Part shown: piece by piece, positions 1 to 9,258 of the stretch | Numbering within the stretch: position 1 is the stretch's first letter | Layout: each line of letters begins with the position of its first letter | DNA from: Mucilaginibacter sp. SG564 | GTDB taxonomy: Bacteria > Bacteroidota > Bacteroidia > Sphingobacteriales > Sphingobacteriaceae | DNA: 64,000 bases | Assembly (NCBI RefSeq): GCF_013149275.1 | Contig: NZ_JABGNA010000003.1 | Coordinates: forward strand, 62,001 to 126,000 | Reading direction: 5' to 3' | The notes under the pieces: model-generated | What the model saw: the letters and a program-made list of their open reading frames with translations, nothing else | Told to the model about the DNA's origin: nothing | The model's database searches: none | Program-made: the position numbers and the translations under genes

Positions 1-30
1 AACGTCTTTTAATCAATCAACCCTTTATCA

Positions 31-516
31 TTGGCCTCAGCAATTAATATTGAACATCTATCAAAAGCGTATCAACTAGGTAATTTTGGCACCGGCACCA
101 TCTCCCGGGACCTGGAACGATATTGGGCCCGCATACGTGGCAAGGAAGATCCATTTTTAAAAATTGGCGAAGTTAATGACCGAACCACCAAAGGTAAAAG
201 TGACATGGTTTGGAGCCTGAGATATCTTAATTTTGAAATTGAGCAGGATGATGTTATTGGTATCATAGGCCGAAATGGCGCGGGCAAGAGCACTTTACTC
301 AAAATATTAAGTCGGGTGAAGTCCCCGACCAGCGGTTCAGTAATGATAAAAGGACGTATAGCTAGTCTGCTGGAAGTGGGCACCGGCTTTCATCCGGAAT
401 TAACCGGCCGGGAAAATAACCAGCGCGTCATCCCGGTTTTCCAAATATTCCAGCCCGGCCCCCCTTTGTTCCTGCACCTCATTCACTATTCCCGCACCGG
501 TAAATTCTCAGGATAG
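31..516 (+). pseudogene. Truncated polysaccharide ABC exporter ATPase (Wzt/TagH type)
   Basis: The first ~128 codons read as the nucleotide-binding domain of an O-antigen or teichoic-acid type exporter, which would energise export of a lipid-linked glycan across the inner membrane. Visible features are the N-terminal LSKAYQLG block, a Walker A motif GRNGAGKST at about residues 80-88, and the family signature [17 protein letters not shown]. Homology stops after that block, near base 415; the last ~30 residues are low-complexity and unrelated. The signature motif, Walker B and C-terminal glycan-binding domain are missing, so it cannot be a working ATPase. The only start is TTG at 31, because an in-frame stop lies at 10-12. 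Full-length relatives have roughly 400 residues. I read it as a 5' fragment left by a rearrangement. Confidence 0.75.
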
Positions 517-1096
517 ATTCCGGTTTGCATCGGTGCCTGCACATTGGCATACTGTAACCCCAAATGAACCACTAAACCAGCTGTCGCGTCCTCTCCATTT
601 ATCAGTCCCTCCCCGATGAGCTGGCAATATAGGCTGGCGTTTAATGTTACCCCAGATTTAATGACAATAGCGGATTGATGATAAGAAAAACAAGGGCTTC
701 CGGAAGATTGGGATCCGATTTGCTGTACGGACGAGGTTTTCGAGAAAATAATATGAGCGGCGATAAGGTTAAAATTATAAATGTAGGCAACGTCATTCTT
801 AAACTCAATATCGGTTCCACCCAAATCAATTGTACCGAGATCGAAATTGCTGATAGCGCCCAAAACAATAATTCCCGTAGAACCGCTTCTGATCATACTT
901 CCTCTGGTTATCGAACTAAGCCCTGCTGCATGAAGATCATAATTTTTGTCCTGTTGCAGGCAGAATCAAATAAAAAAGCTGTGAAATAGCTGATGGTTTT
1001 ATTGAGATCAGGCAATGTAATAACCTTATTTTGGGCATAAACTTCAGCGTGCCCGGGATGCCATTTATGTAGCCAAAGCCACCTGTTGCATTTCAT
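486..1096 (-). pseudogene. Unrecognised broken minus-strand gene
   Basis: Two minus-strand reading frames overlap at 908-965. The upstream one (1096 to 908) ends at a TAA, and the downstream one is open from just after a TGA at 966-968 to 486. Together they look like one protein split by a frameshift: the sequence is rich in beta-strand-like alternation and Gly/Ser/Thr, as in a cell-surface protein. I do not recognise a family, and no catalytic motif is visible. It abuts the break point of the truncated ABC ATPase, so it may also be only a fragment. It could instead be chance open frames. Confidence 0.3.
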
Positions 1097-1147
1097 AATT
1101 AAGTGTAAATCAGCTTATCAAATTACATTTCCTCCTCATCTGGAATT

Positions 1148-1176
1148 TAAAAAGCGTTCTGCTCTTCCAGAACGCT
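1148..1176 (-). terminator. Rho-independent terminator
   Basis: A perfect 9-bp stem (1153-1161 with 1168-1176) and a 6-base loop are followed, on the minus strand, by a run of five T. It lies about 110 bases downstream of the M16 peptidase fragment and would end its transcript. Confidence 0.7.
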
Positions 1177-1287
1177 CTAAACTATCAACTGACCTATAAA
1201 GAACGAAAGAGTATTTTAAGGTTTTTACCATTTTTACAGAGCTAAATGAAGTGCACAAATATTAGCTCGTATGACCACTGGTTTGTT

Positions 1288-2307
1288 TTATTTTCCACTG
1301 CTTTTTTCCGGCAGCAGCACCAGCCGGATATAGTTCTTGCCGCTTAAATACTTATTAGCCGTGGCTTTTACACTTTCCGGAGTGACTTTCGATAAGTTGG
1401 CGTCATAATCATTTACCTCGTGCAGATCTTCCTGATTCTCCAGGTTTTCTATTAAATAACTCATCCACCAAATATTAGATTTCAGGTCAGTTTCCCGGCT
1501 GCGCTGATCCTCGGCCTTGTACTTGTCAATATTTACCTGCAGGGGGCCGGATATTTTTAGTTTGTTTATCTCTTCCAAAGCAGAAGCAATGAGTTTTTCT
1601 ACGTTCTGGGGTGCACAGCCAAATGAAATGTTAAAGTTGTAGCGGGGGTGCGGGAACTTACTCACTTCTTCCCATACTCCAGGGCTGTATACACCGCTTT
1701 CATCTTCCCTCAGGCGTTCCGTGAGCCTGATCTGCAGGACTTCTTTTAGTGCATCCAGTTGTGTTTTTTCAGCAGCACTGTAGTCGAAAGTGCCCGAGAA
1801 TACCAGGTTGACCCTGGCTTTAGCTTCGGTGCCTTTATAAACAGTTTTCTCAATCCTTCCTTCCGGCGAGTGTATGTTCAGATCTTTATAGTTTTCACCC
1901 TTGTAGGTAGAAGGCAGACCGCCAAGGTATTTTTCGAGTAAAGGCTTGATTTCCTCAATCCTAAAGTTGCCGATAAAAACAAAGGTAAAATTGGATGCAT
2001 CTGCGAATCGTTCTTTGTATATCTCAAAAGCACGGTCCGGGTTGATCTGGTCCAGTTTGGCGACCGAAGGACCAGTACGGCGGGCATTGCCCTGGTACAA
2101 AACAGCATTGGACGTATCTGCAAAAACACTGTTCGGGTCATTCGCCCGATTAACCAGTCCTGCTTTATTTCGGCTGATAAAACCAGCGGCCAGGCTTTTG
2201 TCTAATCGAGGTTCGGTGAAACGCGCATACGTCAATTGCATCATGGTTTCTATGTCGCTGGTCGCTGAAGCGCCGCTAATAAGCGCGTAGCGTTCGCTGA
2301 TTCCCAA
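1288..2307 (-). pseudogene. C-terminal fragment of an M16 (insulinase-like) peptidase
   Basis: About 339 codons align along their whole length with the last third of the intact M16 peptidase at 26585-29413; shared blocks include FTEPR, RRTGPS, INPDRAFEIYKERFA, ESGVYSP, ISFGC and YLSGKN. The fragment holds only the non-catalytic C-terminal half that closes the peptidase chamber. The HxxEH zinc site, which belongs to the N-terminal half, is absent. Homology runs up to about base 2301, where a TGA and an unrelated plus-strand remnant begin, so the 5' two thirds were lost at that point. The only start is a TTG. Many substitutions separate the two copies, so it is an old paralogue and not a recent duplicate. 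Confidence 0.85.
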
Positions 2308-2312
2308 TCAAT

Positions 2313-2504
2313 GAAAGAACTTCAAAAGTGCTGGAAATGCTATCCCAGAATTACATCCATTCGAGAATTCGTGGTATGGCCTTTGAGGCGCTTGCATCGG
2401 TACATGTGGACGATGCTCCTTTTATTTGGAAAAAAGCCTTGCAGGATAAAGACGAATACGTAAAGCACCAGGCCCTTCAAGCGCTTGAAGGGGTAAACAT
2501 TTAA
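2313..2504 (+). pseudogene. 3' tail of a HEAT-repeat-like protein
   Basis: An open frame ending at the TAA at 2502-2504 encodes about 60 residues with helical-repeat character (blocks RIRGMAFEAL, WKKALQDKDEYVKHQALQAL). This resembles the last HEAT-type repeats of a larger protein. There is no plausible start, since an in-frame TGA lies at 2298-2300. It begins exactly where the M16 fragment on the other strand ends, so both look like tails cut at one junction. The family call rests on repeat pattern only. Confidence 0.45.
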
Positions 2505-2531
2505 TTCATCACTGAACAAATAGGATAAATA

Positions 2532-3338
2532 ATGAAACCCATTTTTATCGTCGGTGTTTCCGGCACCCTGGGTCAGGCCACCGCAAGAGTATTCTTAGCT
2601 CAAGGCTGGCGGGTAATTGGTACAACACGTCATCCTGACAAGCTGACTGAGTTATCGAAATTAGAGAATGTTAAGCTATTCCAGCTTGATGTCACTAACG
2701 TGGAACAGATTGAAGAAACGATTGAGCAAATTATTCACAGGTATGCCATTGATGTTTATTTTAACACCGTTGGCCAAGCACTGATCGGCCCCTTTGAGTG
2801 TTACACTGATGAGCATATCAAAGATCTCATTGAAATTAATTTGCTGGGGGTATTAAGAATTTCTAAATACATCATCAAATATTTCCGGGAAAGAAAAAGG
2901 CCGGGGGTTGTCTTGGTGACATCATCTGCAGCAGCGGTGGCAGCCCCCGCCCTGACCTCGGTGTACTGTGCTACAAAATGGGCCATTGAAGGTTGGGCAG
3001 AATCCGTGTCACATGAGCTGGCACCTTTGGGAATAGCAGTTAAAACAGTTTCACCCGGTGGTATTCATACCCTATCCGGAACAGGGTCATTAACCTGGGT
3101 AAATCACGATGCTTACGTTAATTTGTTAAAAGCTGTCATGGCAGGATTCGATGATAATCGTTTTATAACTTATTCTGATCCCTACGTTATTGCCAATGTA
3201 GTATACGAAGCCGCAACTGACGACAAAGATCAGTTGAGATATTTTGCAGGCCCTGATGCCTCAAGCGCACAGGCTTTAAGGCAGGAGTTCGAGGCAGAGG
3301 GACACCGTAAATTGCTTCGAGATACCCTTTTTAATTAA
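2532..3338 (+). CDS. SDR family oxidoreductase
   Basis: A 268-residue classical short-chain dehydrogenase/reductase, expected to be a soluble NAD(P)(H)-dependent alcohol or carbonyl oxidoreductase. The Rossmann glycine motif is the variant GVSGTLGQA at residues 8-16. The usual NNAG is NTVG. The catalytic set is present: SS in VLVTSSAAA near residue 131 and YCATK near residues 145-149. The segment PGGIHT follows in the substrate loop. The length is normal for the family. It starts at an ATG 27 bases after the HEAT-like remnant. The substrate cannot be told from sequence. The second SDR in the neighbourhood (3990) is a different subfamily. Confidence 0.88.
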   Translation: MKPIFIVGVSGTLGQATARVFLAQGWRVIGTTRHPDKLTELSKLENVKLFQLDVTNVEQIEETIEQIIHRYAIDVYFNTVGQALIGPFECYTDEHIKDLIEINLLGVLRISKYIIKYFRERKRPGVVLVTSSAAAVAAPALTSVYCATKWAIEGWAESVSHELAPLGIAVKTVSPGGIHTLSGTGSLTWVNHDAYVNLLKAVMAGFDDNRFITYSDPYVIANVVYEAATDDKDQLRYFAGPDASSAQALRQEFEAEGHRKLLRDTLFN

Positions 3339-3371
3339 TTTACATACCGAAAATCCCACTTCCTTTCTTTT

Positions 3372-3890
3372 TCAGAAAATAAATAGTGTCTTTAACCCAA
3401 GGGGGCAAAACAAATCCCCTGGGTTTACTTGTTCTATGAACGCAGACGGAGACCCGGCACGCTTAACAGCAAATCTTATTCTGGCATCCCTGCCTGCAGG
3501 AACAATGCCAGTTGAGAAAGAAGAGATATCAGCTTGTTTTTTCTCTTCGTCTAATCCTTTCACCAATTGGATTTCAGTTGGTATAAGCGCAAATGATTTT
3601 TCTAATTGCTGCTGATAGTTTTGAATTATACCCGATCCTGGAGGCTGTCAAAGCCTGAAATGTCAATTCCCCTTAACTCATCGACCACGCTTTGCTGGCA
3701 TTCTATTCCCTGCAACAACCCCGCAATGGCAGCTACGGCTTTAGCCATTTTTACCACCTTCAACATTGTTTCTTCCTGTCATACGCAGTCATTGCTTGTA
3801 CTCAGCAAACCAACCTTCGATTACGCCATCGGTGACAAGTCGTTCCGGATCAGAAGAAATATTTGATAATGACCATCTGAACCCGGTTTT
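3372..3890 (-). pseudogene. Possible decayed minus-strand genes, family unknown
   Basis: The 651-base gap between the two SDR genes has three consecutive minus-strand open pieces that look more coding-like than chance. One tail ends in WFAEYKQ near 3800. A 44-codon frame starts MLKVVKMAK near 3766. A third piece, in another frame, runs from about 3620 to 3372 and contains STGIVPAGRDARIRF. The last two would join through a one-base loss near 3625. I cannot assign a family. They may be relics of small genes or noise. Confidence 0.25.
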
Positions 3891-3989
3891 AAAATAATGC
3901 TTTCCAGCTGATTTTACTTTTTACCATATGGTAAAAGCCAGCTGTGGAGATATCCGGAACTTTGTCTAACAAACAGACAAAAATTAATC

Positions 3990-4724
3990 ATGTCAAACAT
4001 AAAAAAATCCTTAGAAGGGAAAAGAGTGATTCTAATGGGCGCAAGTTCAGGAATCGGATTCGCTACTGCAAAAGCGGCAGCTGAAGAAGGTGCTAATATC
4101 GTTATTGTATCCAGCAATCAGCAAAGAATTGATACTGCCCTTACTGAATTACCTGCAGGCAGCGAAGGTTACGCTGTTGACCTCAGCAAAGAAGAAAACA
4201 TTAAAAACTTCTTTAGCAAAATCGGAAGGTTCGATCATCTGGTATTTTCTGCCGGTGAAAATCTCACTTTAAACAGCATCAGCGAAACAAATATTGACCA
4301 GGCCCGTGATTTCTTCACCTTACGCTTCTGGGCTCCTTTCGCTGCCATTAAATACGGCGCCGCATCGATCAATGAAGCGGGATCAATCTCTTTAACCAGT
4401 GGCACCGCAAGTGCGCGCCCGGGAGCGGGCTGGTCTGTAGCATCAGCCATTTGTGGCGCTATTGAAGGCTTTGTCCGGGCTATGGCAGTCGAGCTTGCGC
4501 CTGTTCGGGTTAATTGTGTTGTTCCTGGTGTAATTAAAACACCGCTCTGGGACAGTATACCGGCAAGTGACCGTGAGGGCCTTTATCAATATGTGAGTAA
4601 CTCCGTTTTAGCAAAAAGAGTGGGTGAAGCTGAAGATGTTGCTGAAGGTTTCCTGTATCTGATGAAACAAAAACACGGTACAGGTCAAAGTTTAGTCATT
4701 GACGGTGGTACCCTCTTAGTTTAG
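3990..4724 (+). CDS. Atypical SDR protein lacking the Tyr-x3-Lys pair
   Basis: A 244-residue Rossmann-fold protein of the SDR superfamily. The cofactor motif GASSGIG (residues 17-23) is canonical, and the C-terminal IDGGTLLV is typical of FabG-like members. The position that normally carries YxxxK reads GWSVASAICGAIEG, so both the catalytic Tyr and Lys are replaced; NNAG is FSAG. The serine block SLTSGTAS is kept. I recall a related SDR group with a conserved GW in this place, so this is probably a real subfamily and not decay. It may bind the cofactor without classical chemistry, or use other residues. It lies about 200 bases upstream of the acyltransferase gene on the same strand. Confidence 0.82.
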   Translation: MSNIKKSLEGKRVILMGASSGIGFATAKAAAEEGANIVIVSSNQQRIDTALTELPAGSEGYAVDLSKEENIKNFFSKIGRFDHLVFSAGENLTLNSISETNIDQARDFFTLRFWAPFAAIKYGAASINEAGSISLTSGTASARPGAGWSVASAICGAIEGFVRAMAVELAPVRVNCVVPGVIKTPLWDSIPASDREGLYQYVSNSVLAKRVGEAEDVAEGFLYLMKQKHGTGQSLVIDGGTLLV

Positions 4725-4850
4725 TACAAACAGTTATTATTTACTCAACCTTAAAAAAGCTTGTTTATTACAGCACCATAAAATAGTCCCCCAGGTAAAT
4801 GCTGTAATGTCAATCGTCCACAAAAAAATGCTAAAAATTGGTTATCAGGC

Positions 4851-4866
4851 TCACCGATATCGGTGA
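4851..4866. promoter_or_regulatory. 16-bp perfect palindrome, candidate operator
   Basis: Positions 4851-4866 are a perfect inverted repeat with no spacer (half-site TCACCGAT). It sits 55 bases upstream of the acyltransferase start at 4922, where a dimeric repressor or activator could bind. No adjacent regulator gene suggests which protein binds it, and the palindrome could be coincidental. Confidence 0.4.
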
Positions 4867-4921
4867 TATAAGCAATGCCCGATTGTCCATAATATTGCAC
4901 TATATCAATAAAATATTCTAT

Positions 4922-6187
4922 ATGAAAAAAAATGAAAGCACTACCGAAATAAAAAAACATCGTACCCTGGGTTCGTTGGAACGTTTTTTTTGGCTACTCG
5001 ATCATCATCATCCCCTGCATTTCAGCATAGCAGCGGAACTGAATGGTACCGCGCCTGTTGAACAATGGTTCAAAGCGTTAAACGCCATAAAAGAGCAGCA
5101 TCCCCTACTTAGGGTATCTATAAACTTAAATGAAAATAATGCCCCTGTATTCGTACCGTTGGCGGGAGATGTTCCGATACCGTTGAGAATAGTTCAGTAC
5201 ACCGAAAATAATTCATGGAAGGCAGAGTTAAAGCAAGAACATATCACCAGATTCAGTCCATCCGAAGGCCCACTTATACGTGCTGTGTTATATGAGTGCC
5301 CACATAGGTCTGTGATTATTTTGTCAGCACATCATTCCATTGCTGATGGACGTTCTTTATCTTATGTTTTAAACGATTTGTTAAACGCGATGAACGGCAA
5401 ATTCACAGAGCCCAACGCCATGCCCCTGGCTACAGACGAACAGGTGGGGCTCATCATGGATGATCTGCATAAACTACCCATCAATGAAGCAGATTTTGTA
5501 TTCCTAGAAGGAAATTCAACCGTTGAGCGGGCATTACCTCAAGTGGATACACTACGATTATCGCCGGAACTGAGCACGCGCGTCAGACAGCGCGCCAGGC
5601 AGGAAGGAACTACGGTACATGGTGCGCTGTCTGCTGCGCTTGCACTGGTCAGCAAAGACTGGAAACCACAGCCGCTTCGTATTTGGTCGCCCGCATCGGC
5701 TCGCGAGACATTAGAAAGCGGTTACAGTGCCAGTCTGCAGCTCACAACCAAAACGGTGTCATTTGACCTTGAAGAACATCGCACTTTTTGGGATGTGGCC
5801 CGTTATTCCAATGCAAGCCTAGCCGGTGTTGGATCTATGGAATATATTACAGGCTATACCCAAGAACTATCAGGTCTGATTTCCAGCGGAATTGATATAA
5901 ACGGCTTAGTTGAATTCGGCGAGACCGTGATCGCCAATGAATATCTGTTAACCAATATAGGCGCTTTAAACTTTGATACCGATTTTGGCAACTTGCAGCT
6001 GGAAGCGCTTTGGGGGCCATTCGTTCTGACCGGGTATGAGGGCAGTCAAACGATAGGTGTAACAAGCATTAACGGCATTATCCATTTGGCGCTTACTACG
6101 CTGGCGCACATCGAAGCAAAACCTTTACTGGAGGCCGTTGAAGATTTGTTAATGGAAGAATGCGCGCTGGTTGACAATTTACGGTAA
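4922..6187 (+). CDS. Condensation-domain acyltransferase (PapA/WES-like)
   Basis: About 421 residues with the fold of the NRPS condensation / chloramphenicol acetyltransferase superfamily. The active-site motif HHSIADG (the HHxxxDG consensus) is about one third along, and the N-terminal block LGSLERFFWLLDHHHPLHF is typical of stand-alone acyltransferases such as PapA5. Such enzymes move an acyl group from a carrier (CoA or acyl carrier protein) to an alcohol or amine. I chose the ATG at 4922 (MKKNES) over the longer frame from 4838, because the added 28 residues fall before the domain and overlap the palindrome. A free-standing acyl carrier protein is encoded 4 kb downstream, but a link is only conjecture. 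Confidence 0.8.
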   Translation: MKKNESTTEIKKHRTLGSLERFFWLLDHHHPLHFSIAAELNGTAPVEQWFKALNAIKEQHPLLRVSINLNENNAPVFVPLAGDVPIPLRIVQYTENNSWKAELKQEHITRFSPSEGPLIRAVLYECPHRSVIILSAHHSIADGRSLSYVLNDLLNAMNGKFTEPNAMPLATDEQVGLIMDDLHKLPINEADFVFLEGNSTVERALPQVDTLRLSPELSTRVRQRARQEGTTVHGALSAALALVSKDWKPQPLRIWSPASARETLESGYSASLQLTTKTVSFDLEEHRTFWDVARYSNASLAGVGSMEYITGYTQELSGLISSGIDINGLVEFGETVIANEYLLTNIGALNFDTDFGNLQLEALWGPFVLTGYEGSQTIGVTSINGIIHLALTTLAHIEAKPLLEAVEDLLMEECALVDNLR

Positions 6188-6587
6188 CGTTTTTAAATGA
6201 CGCCCAAAGGCTACCTGCCAGGTTGAAAAGCAGCGCCAAGACTTAATTAAAACCATAATATAATTGTTATTATACTATGTTGGAATGTGGGTAACCTGAA
6301 GGGTTATCCATATTTCAACAGGGTTCTTTAATCTACCAACTCATCTGCTCTTAGTGAACAGTTCTTGTTGGGGTGTCAGCATTTTGTTATTACGCTTATG
6401 GATGACCAATCAGTGATGATCATCAACATAGATTAAAGGAATTCTATACCTGAATTTACTTATTTCTGCATATGGGCGTAAAAACCCGCCAATGGTAAAA
6501 ATATCGCTGGCTGAGGACCAGCCTCCTGCACCTGGTTATCGAAAAGCCAGTGGCAGTTAAATAATATATATATCAAACAATATAAAA
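6188..6587. other. 400-base intergenic stretch
   Basis: AT-rich spacer between the acyltransferase and DUF302 genes. I see no convincing open frame, repeat or terminator. It presumably holds the promoter of the downstream gene. Confidence 0.5.
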
Positions 6588-7259
6588 ATGAAAGCCAAAA
6601 TATTAGTCACCGGGTTGCTAGGATTGTGTTTCATCGCTAACAGTCACCGGTCAGCAGCAGGGTCGGTCTTCAATACTCACCCTTCTCCCCTCCCGTCAAG
6701 GTTAACCAACCCAACGGCCAGAATTCAAAATAGCATGGCGGCAACCGCTAAAAATAATGATATAGGTAAAACTGTTTCGTTCGGACGACAAAAGACCATC
6801 CGGTTAATTTTTCATACCACCTTCGATGACTACACTAAAAACCTTGAAAAACTTTTGGGACGGTTTGATTCGAATATCATTAAAGATTACGCGGATAACC
6901 CCGCCGGGCTTCAAAAAAAGTTAGAGGAGAATGAGGGGGAGCAAAACCTGATGCTTTTCCGCATTGAAGACCATGGCATGTATCTGATTTTGTATGGGAA
7001 AGCTGTCAAGGCCAGGCGATACTTTATCGGAAATCCGCTTATCGCTACCAGCATGGCTCACTACGATATCCGTTCCGCGCTTTATGTCCCGATGCGTATA
7101 CTTATTTATGAAGATAACAAACAGGTCCTTCATGTGGAATACGATCTTCCTTCATCCGAATTAGGACAACTGCACAATATCCACATAACAAATATCGCAA
7201 AAGATCTGGACCGTAAGATTTATACCGTATTGATGAAAGCAGATCACCCACCAAAATAA
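6588..7259 (+). CDS. Secreted DUF302-family protein
   Basis: A 223-residue protein with an N-terminal hydrophobic stretch (residues 4-18) that looks like a signal peptide, then a low-complexity linker and a DUF302-like domain from about residue 65 to the end. Recognisable blocks are HTTFDDYTKNLEKLLGRFD, HGMYLILYGKAVKARRYFIG and VEYDLPSS. DUF302 proteins form small alpha/beta sandwiches of unknown biochemical role, sometimes thought to bind small ligands. The gene stands alone with gaps of 400 and 277 bases on either side. Start: the ATG followed by KAK codons fits the signal peptide. Confidence 0.75.
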   Translation: MKAKILVTGLLGLCFIANSHRSAAGSVFNTHPSPLPSRLTNPTARIQNSMAATAKNNDIGKTVSFGRQKTIRLIFHTTFDDYTKNLEKLLGRFDSNIIKDYADNPAGLQKKLEENEGEQNLMLFRIEDHGMYLILYGKAVKARRYFIGNPLIATSMAHYDIRSALYVPMRILIYEDNKQVLHVEYDLPSSELGQLHNIHITNIAKDLDRKIYTVLMKADHPPK

Positions 7260-7536
7260 AACAACATGGTGAGGAATCTCATGCTGTCGATATAAATAAC
7301 TTTCCGCAAACTATAATGCCCCGTCATTGCAGTCAACCGCATAGGCTGCGGGTAACCCATCTGTGTAAGGAATAAAGCGAATCAAATTACATTAAGTGGC
7401 CACAGAACGGCATTGTAAATTCTTGTATAGCTACCACCGTCAGTGGACCAATGTATTCACTTCCCACAATCAGGTAAAGTAGCTAATTTTATAGCGATAC
7501 AAACATTGCCCGCTTTCCCGATTATTAAATTCCCCT

Positions 7537-9258
7537 ATGAAAATCTTTTCAGAATTAAAAAAAAACTTAAAGAATGACTTTTCACTTTTAAGGACGGTTA
7601 AAATTGCGGTACTTGGTGATACGGCCACACCATTACTGGCTCAGGCCCTCCGGGGTACAGGCTTTGATACCGGTTTTGATCTTCAAATATGGGAGGCCGG
7701 TTTTAACCAGATAGAGCGCCAGGTATTCGACCCCAAATCCGAGCTATATGCCTTTGCTCCTGAAGTGGTTATCATATGCCATTCGTCGCATTCGTTATTA
7801 GCCAGATACAATAAACAAGACCCTTCGGAATATAACAGCCTGGCCCAAGACCGGCTGGCATTGATTGGTGATCTCCACATCGCTTTAAATGCCGGTCTGA
7901 GTGCCAGAGTCATTTACTATAACTACACCGAAATAAACGATGCCGTATTCGGTAATTACGCCAGCAAAACCCCATCTTCCTTCCTCTTTCAGTTACGGAA
8001 ACTTAATTATGAACTGATGTTGTATGCCATCCATCAGACCAATTTTTACATCTGTGATATTTCTTCCATTCAAAATCAGTTGGGCAAGGCAACCTTTTTC
8101 CAATCATCCCTGTATATAAACACAGAGATGGTTTTCAGTATCGATATATTACCATGGGTAGCTGCCCAGACAACCGATCTGATTGGTTCGATGTACGGCC
8201 GGCTAAAAAAATGCCTGATCCTTGATCTGGATAATACCTTGTGGGGCGGTATAATCGGTGACGATGGCATTGAAAACATCCAGTTGGGAAACCTCGGCAT
8301 AGGCAAAGTGTTTACCGAGTTTCAGCACTGGATAAAAAAATTAAAAAACCGGGGTATTATCCTCGCTATTTGCAGTAAAAACACCGAAAGCATTGCCAGG
8401 GAACCATTTGAAAAGCACGCTGATATGGTGTTGACCCTTGATGATATCGCCATTTTTAAAGCTAACTGGGATAACAAGGCAGATAACATCAGACAAATTC
8501 AGACTGAATTAAACATTGGCTTTGATACCATGGTTTTTCTGGATGATAACCCTTTTGAAAGGGCCCTGGTACGCAACGATATCCCGGCCCTTACTGTTCC
8601 TGAATTGCCGGAAGACCCTGCAAATTATCTCGATTATCTATATACATTGAACCTATTTGAATCCACCACACTCACAGATGAGGATGCTAACCGGACCAGG
8701 CAGTATCAAATCGCAGTGAAACGAAACGAGGAACAACAACGCTATGCTGATGAAGATACTTTTTTGCAGAGCCTGAACATGACTTCGGCAGTGGAACCTT
8801 TCAACGCTTTCAATACACCAAGGATTGCCCAGCTTTCACAACGTTCGAACCAGTTCAACTTACGCACGGTCAGGTATACTGAAACTGATATCAAAGTCAT
8901 TTCGGATTCAACAGATTTTTTTAGCTTTTCATTTACTTTAACCGATAAATTCGGAGATAACGGCCTCACCTGCGCCATCATCCTAAAGAAAGAGGCTGAA
9001 GATACTTTATTTATCGACAACTGGTTTATGAGCTGCCGGATCCTGAAAAGGGGGATGGAGCACTTTACGTTAAACATCATTACCGCTTTTGCAAAAGCGA
9101 ACGGCTTTAGCTATTTAAAGGGACAATACCTACCAACATCAAAAAATGAAATGGTAAAACATCATTACAGGGATTTGGGCTTTGAAGCGCATGGTGATCA
9201 CTGGATACTTGACACGGGCACTTATACACCTAAAAAAAACTATGTGAATAGCAAGTAA
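7537..9258 (+). CDS. FkbH-like HAD-family acyl-carrier loading protein
   Basis: A 573-residue three-part protein. Residues ~1-200 form an SGNH-like N-terminal domain, and ~225-380 a HAD phosphatase domain with DxDxT motif DLDNT (230-234), CSKN and FLDDNPFER. Residues ~420-573 are the GNAT-like C-terminal domain with the diagnostic block SCRILKRGMEH. FkbH proteins are known to take 1,3-bisphosphoglycerate, remove the phosphate and load the glyceryl group on the phosphopantetheine thiol of a carrier protein. The carrier is present two genes downstream (10194). The stop codon overlaps the ATG of the methyltransferase by one base, so the genes are translationally coupled. Whether glycerate is the substrate here is inferred from the family. 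Confidence 0.9.
   Translation: MKIFSELKKNLKNDFSLLRTVKIAVLGDTATPLLAQALRGTGFDTGFDLQIWEAGFNQIERQVFDPKSELYAFAPEVVIICHSSHSLLARYNKQDPSEYNSLAQDRLALIGDLHIALNAGLSARVIYYNYTEINDAVFGNYASKTPSSFLFQLRKLNYELMLYAIHQTNFYICDISSIQNQLGKATFFQSSLYINTEMVFSIDILPWVAAQTTDLIGSMYGRLKKCLILDLDNTLWGGIIGDDGIENIQLGNLGIGKVFTEFQHWIKKLKNRGIILAICSKNTESIAREPFEKHADMVLTLDDIAIFKANWDNKADNIRQIQTELNIGFDTMVFLDDNPFERALVRNDIPALTVPELPEDPANYLDYLYTLNLFESTTLTDEDANRTRQYQIAVKRNEEQQRYADEDTFLQSLNMTSAVEPFNAFNTPRIAQLSQRSNQFNLRTVRYTETDIKVISDSTDFFSFSFTLTDKFGDNGLTCAIILKKEAEDTLFIDNWFMSCRILKRGMEHFTLNIITAFAKANGFSYLKGQYLPTSKNEMVKHHYRDLGFEAHGDHWILDTGTYTPKKNYVNSK

Noticed and set aside
4751..4960. Minus-strand 69-codon frame over the acyltransferase promoter
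   Set aside because: It overlaps the palindrome and the 5' end of a well-supported gene; no motif.
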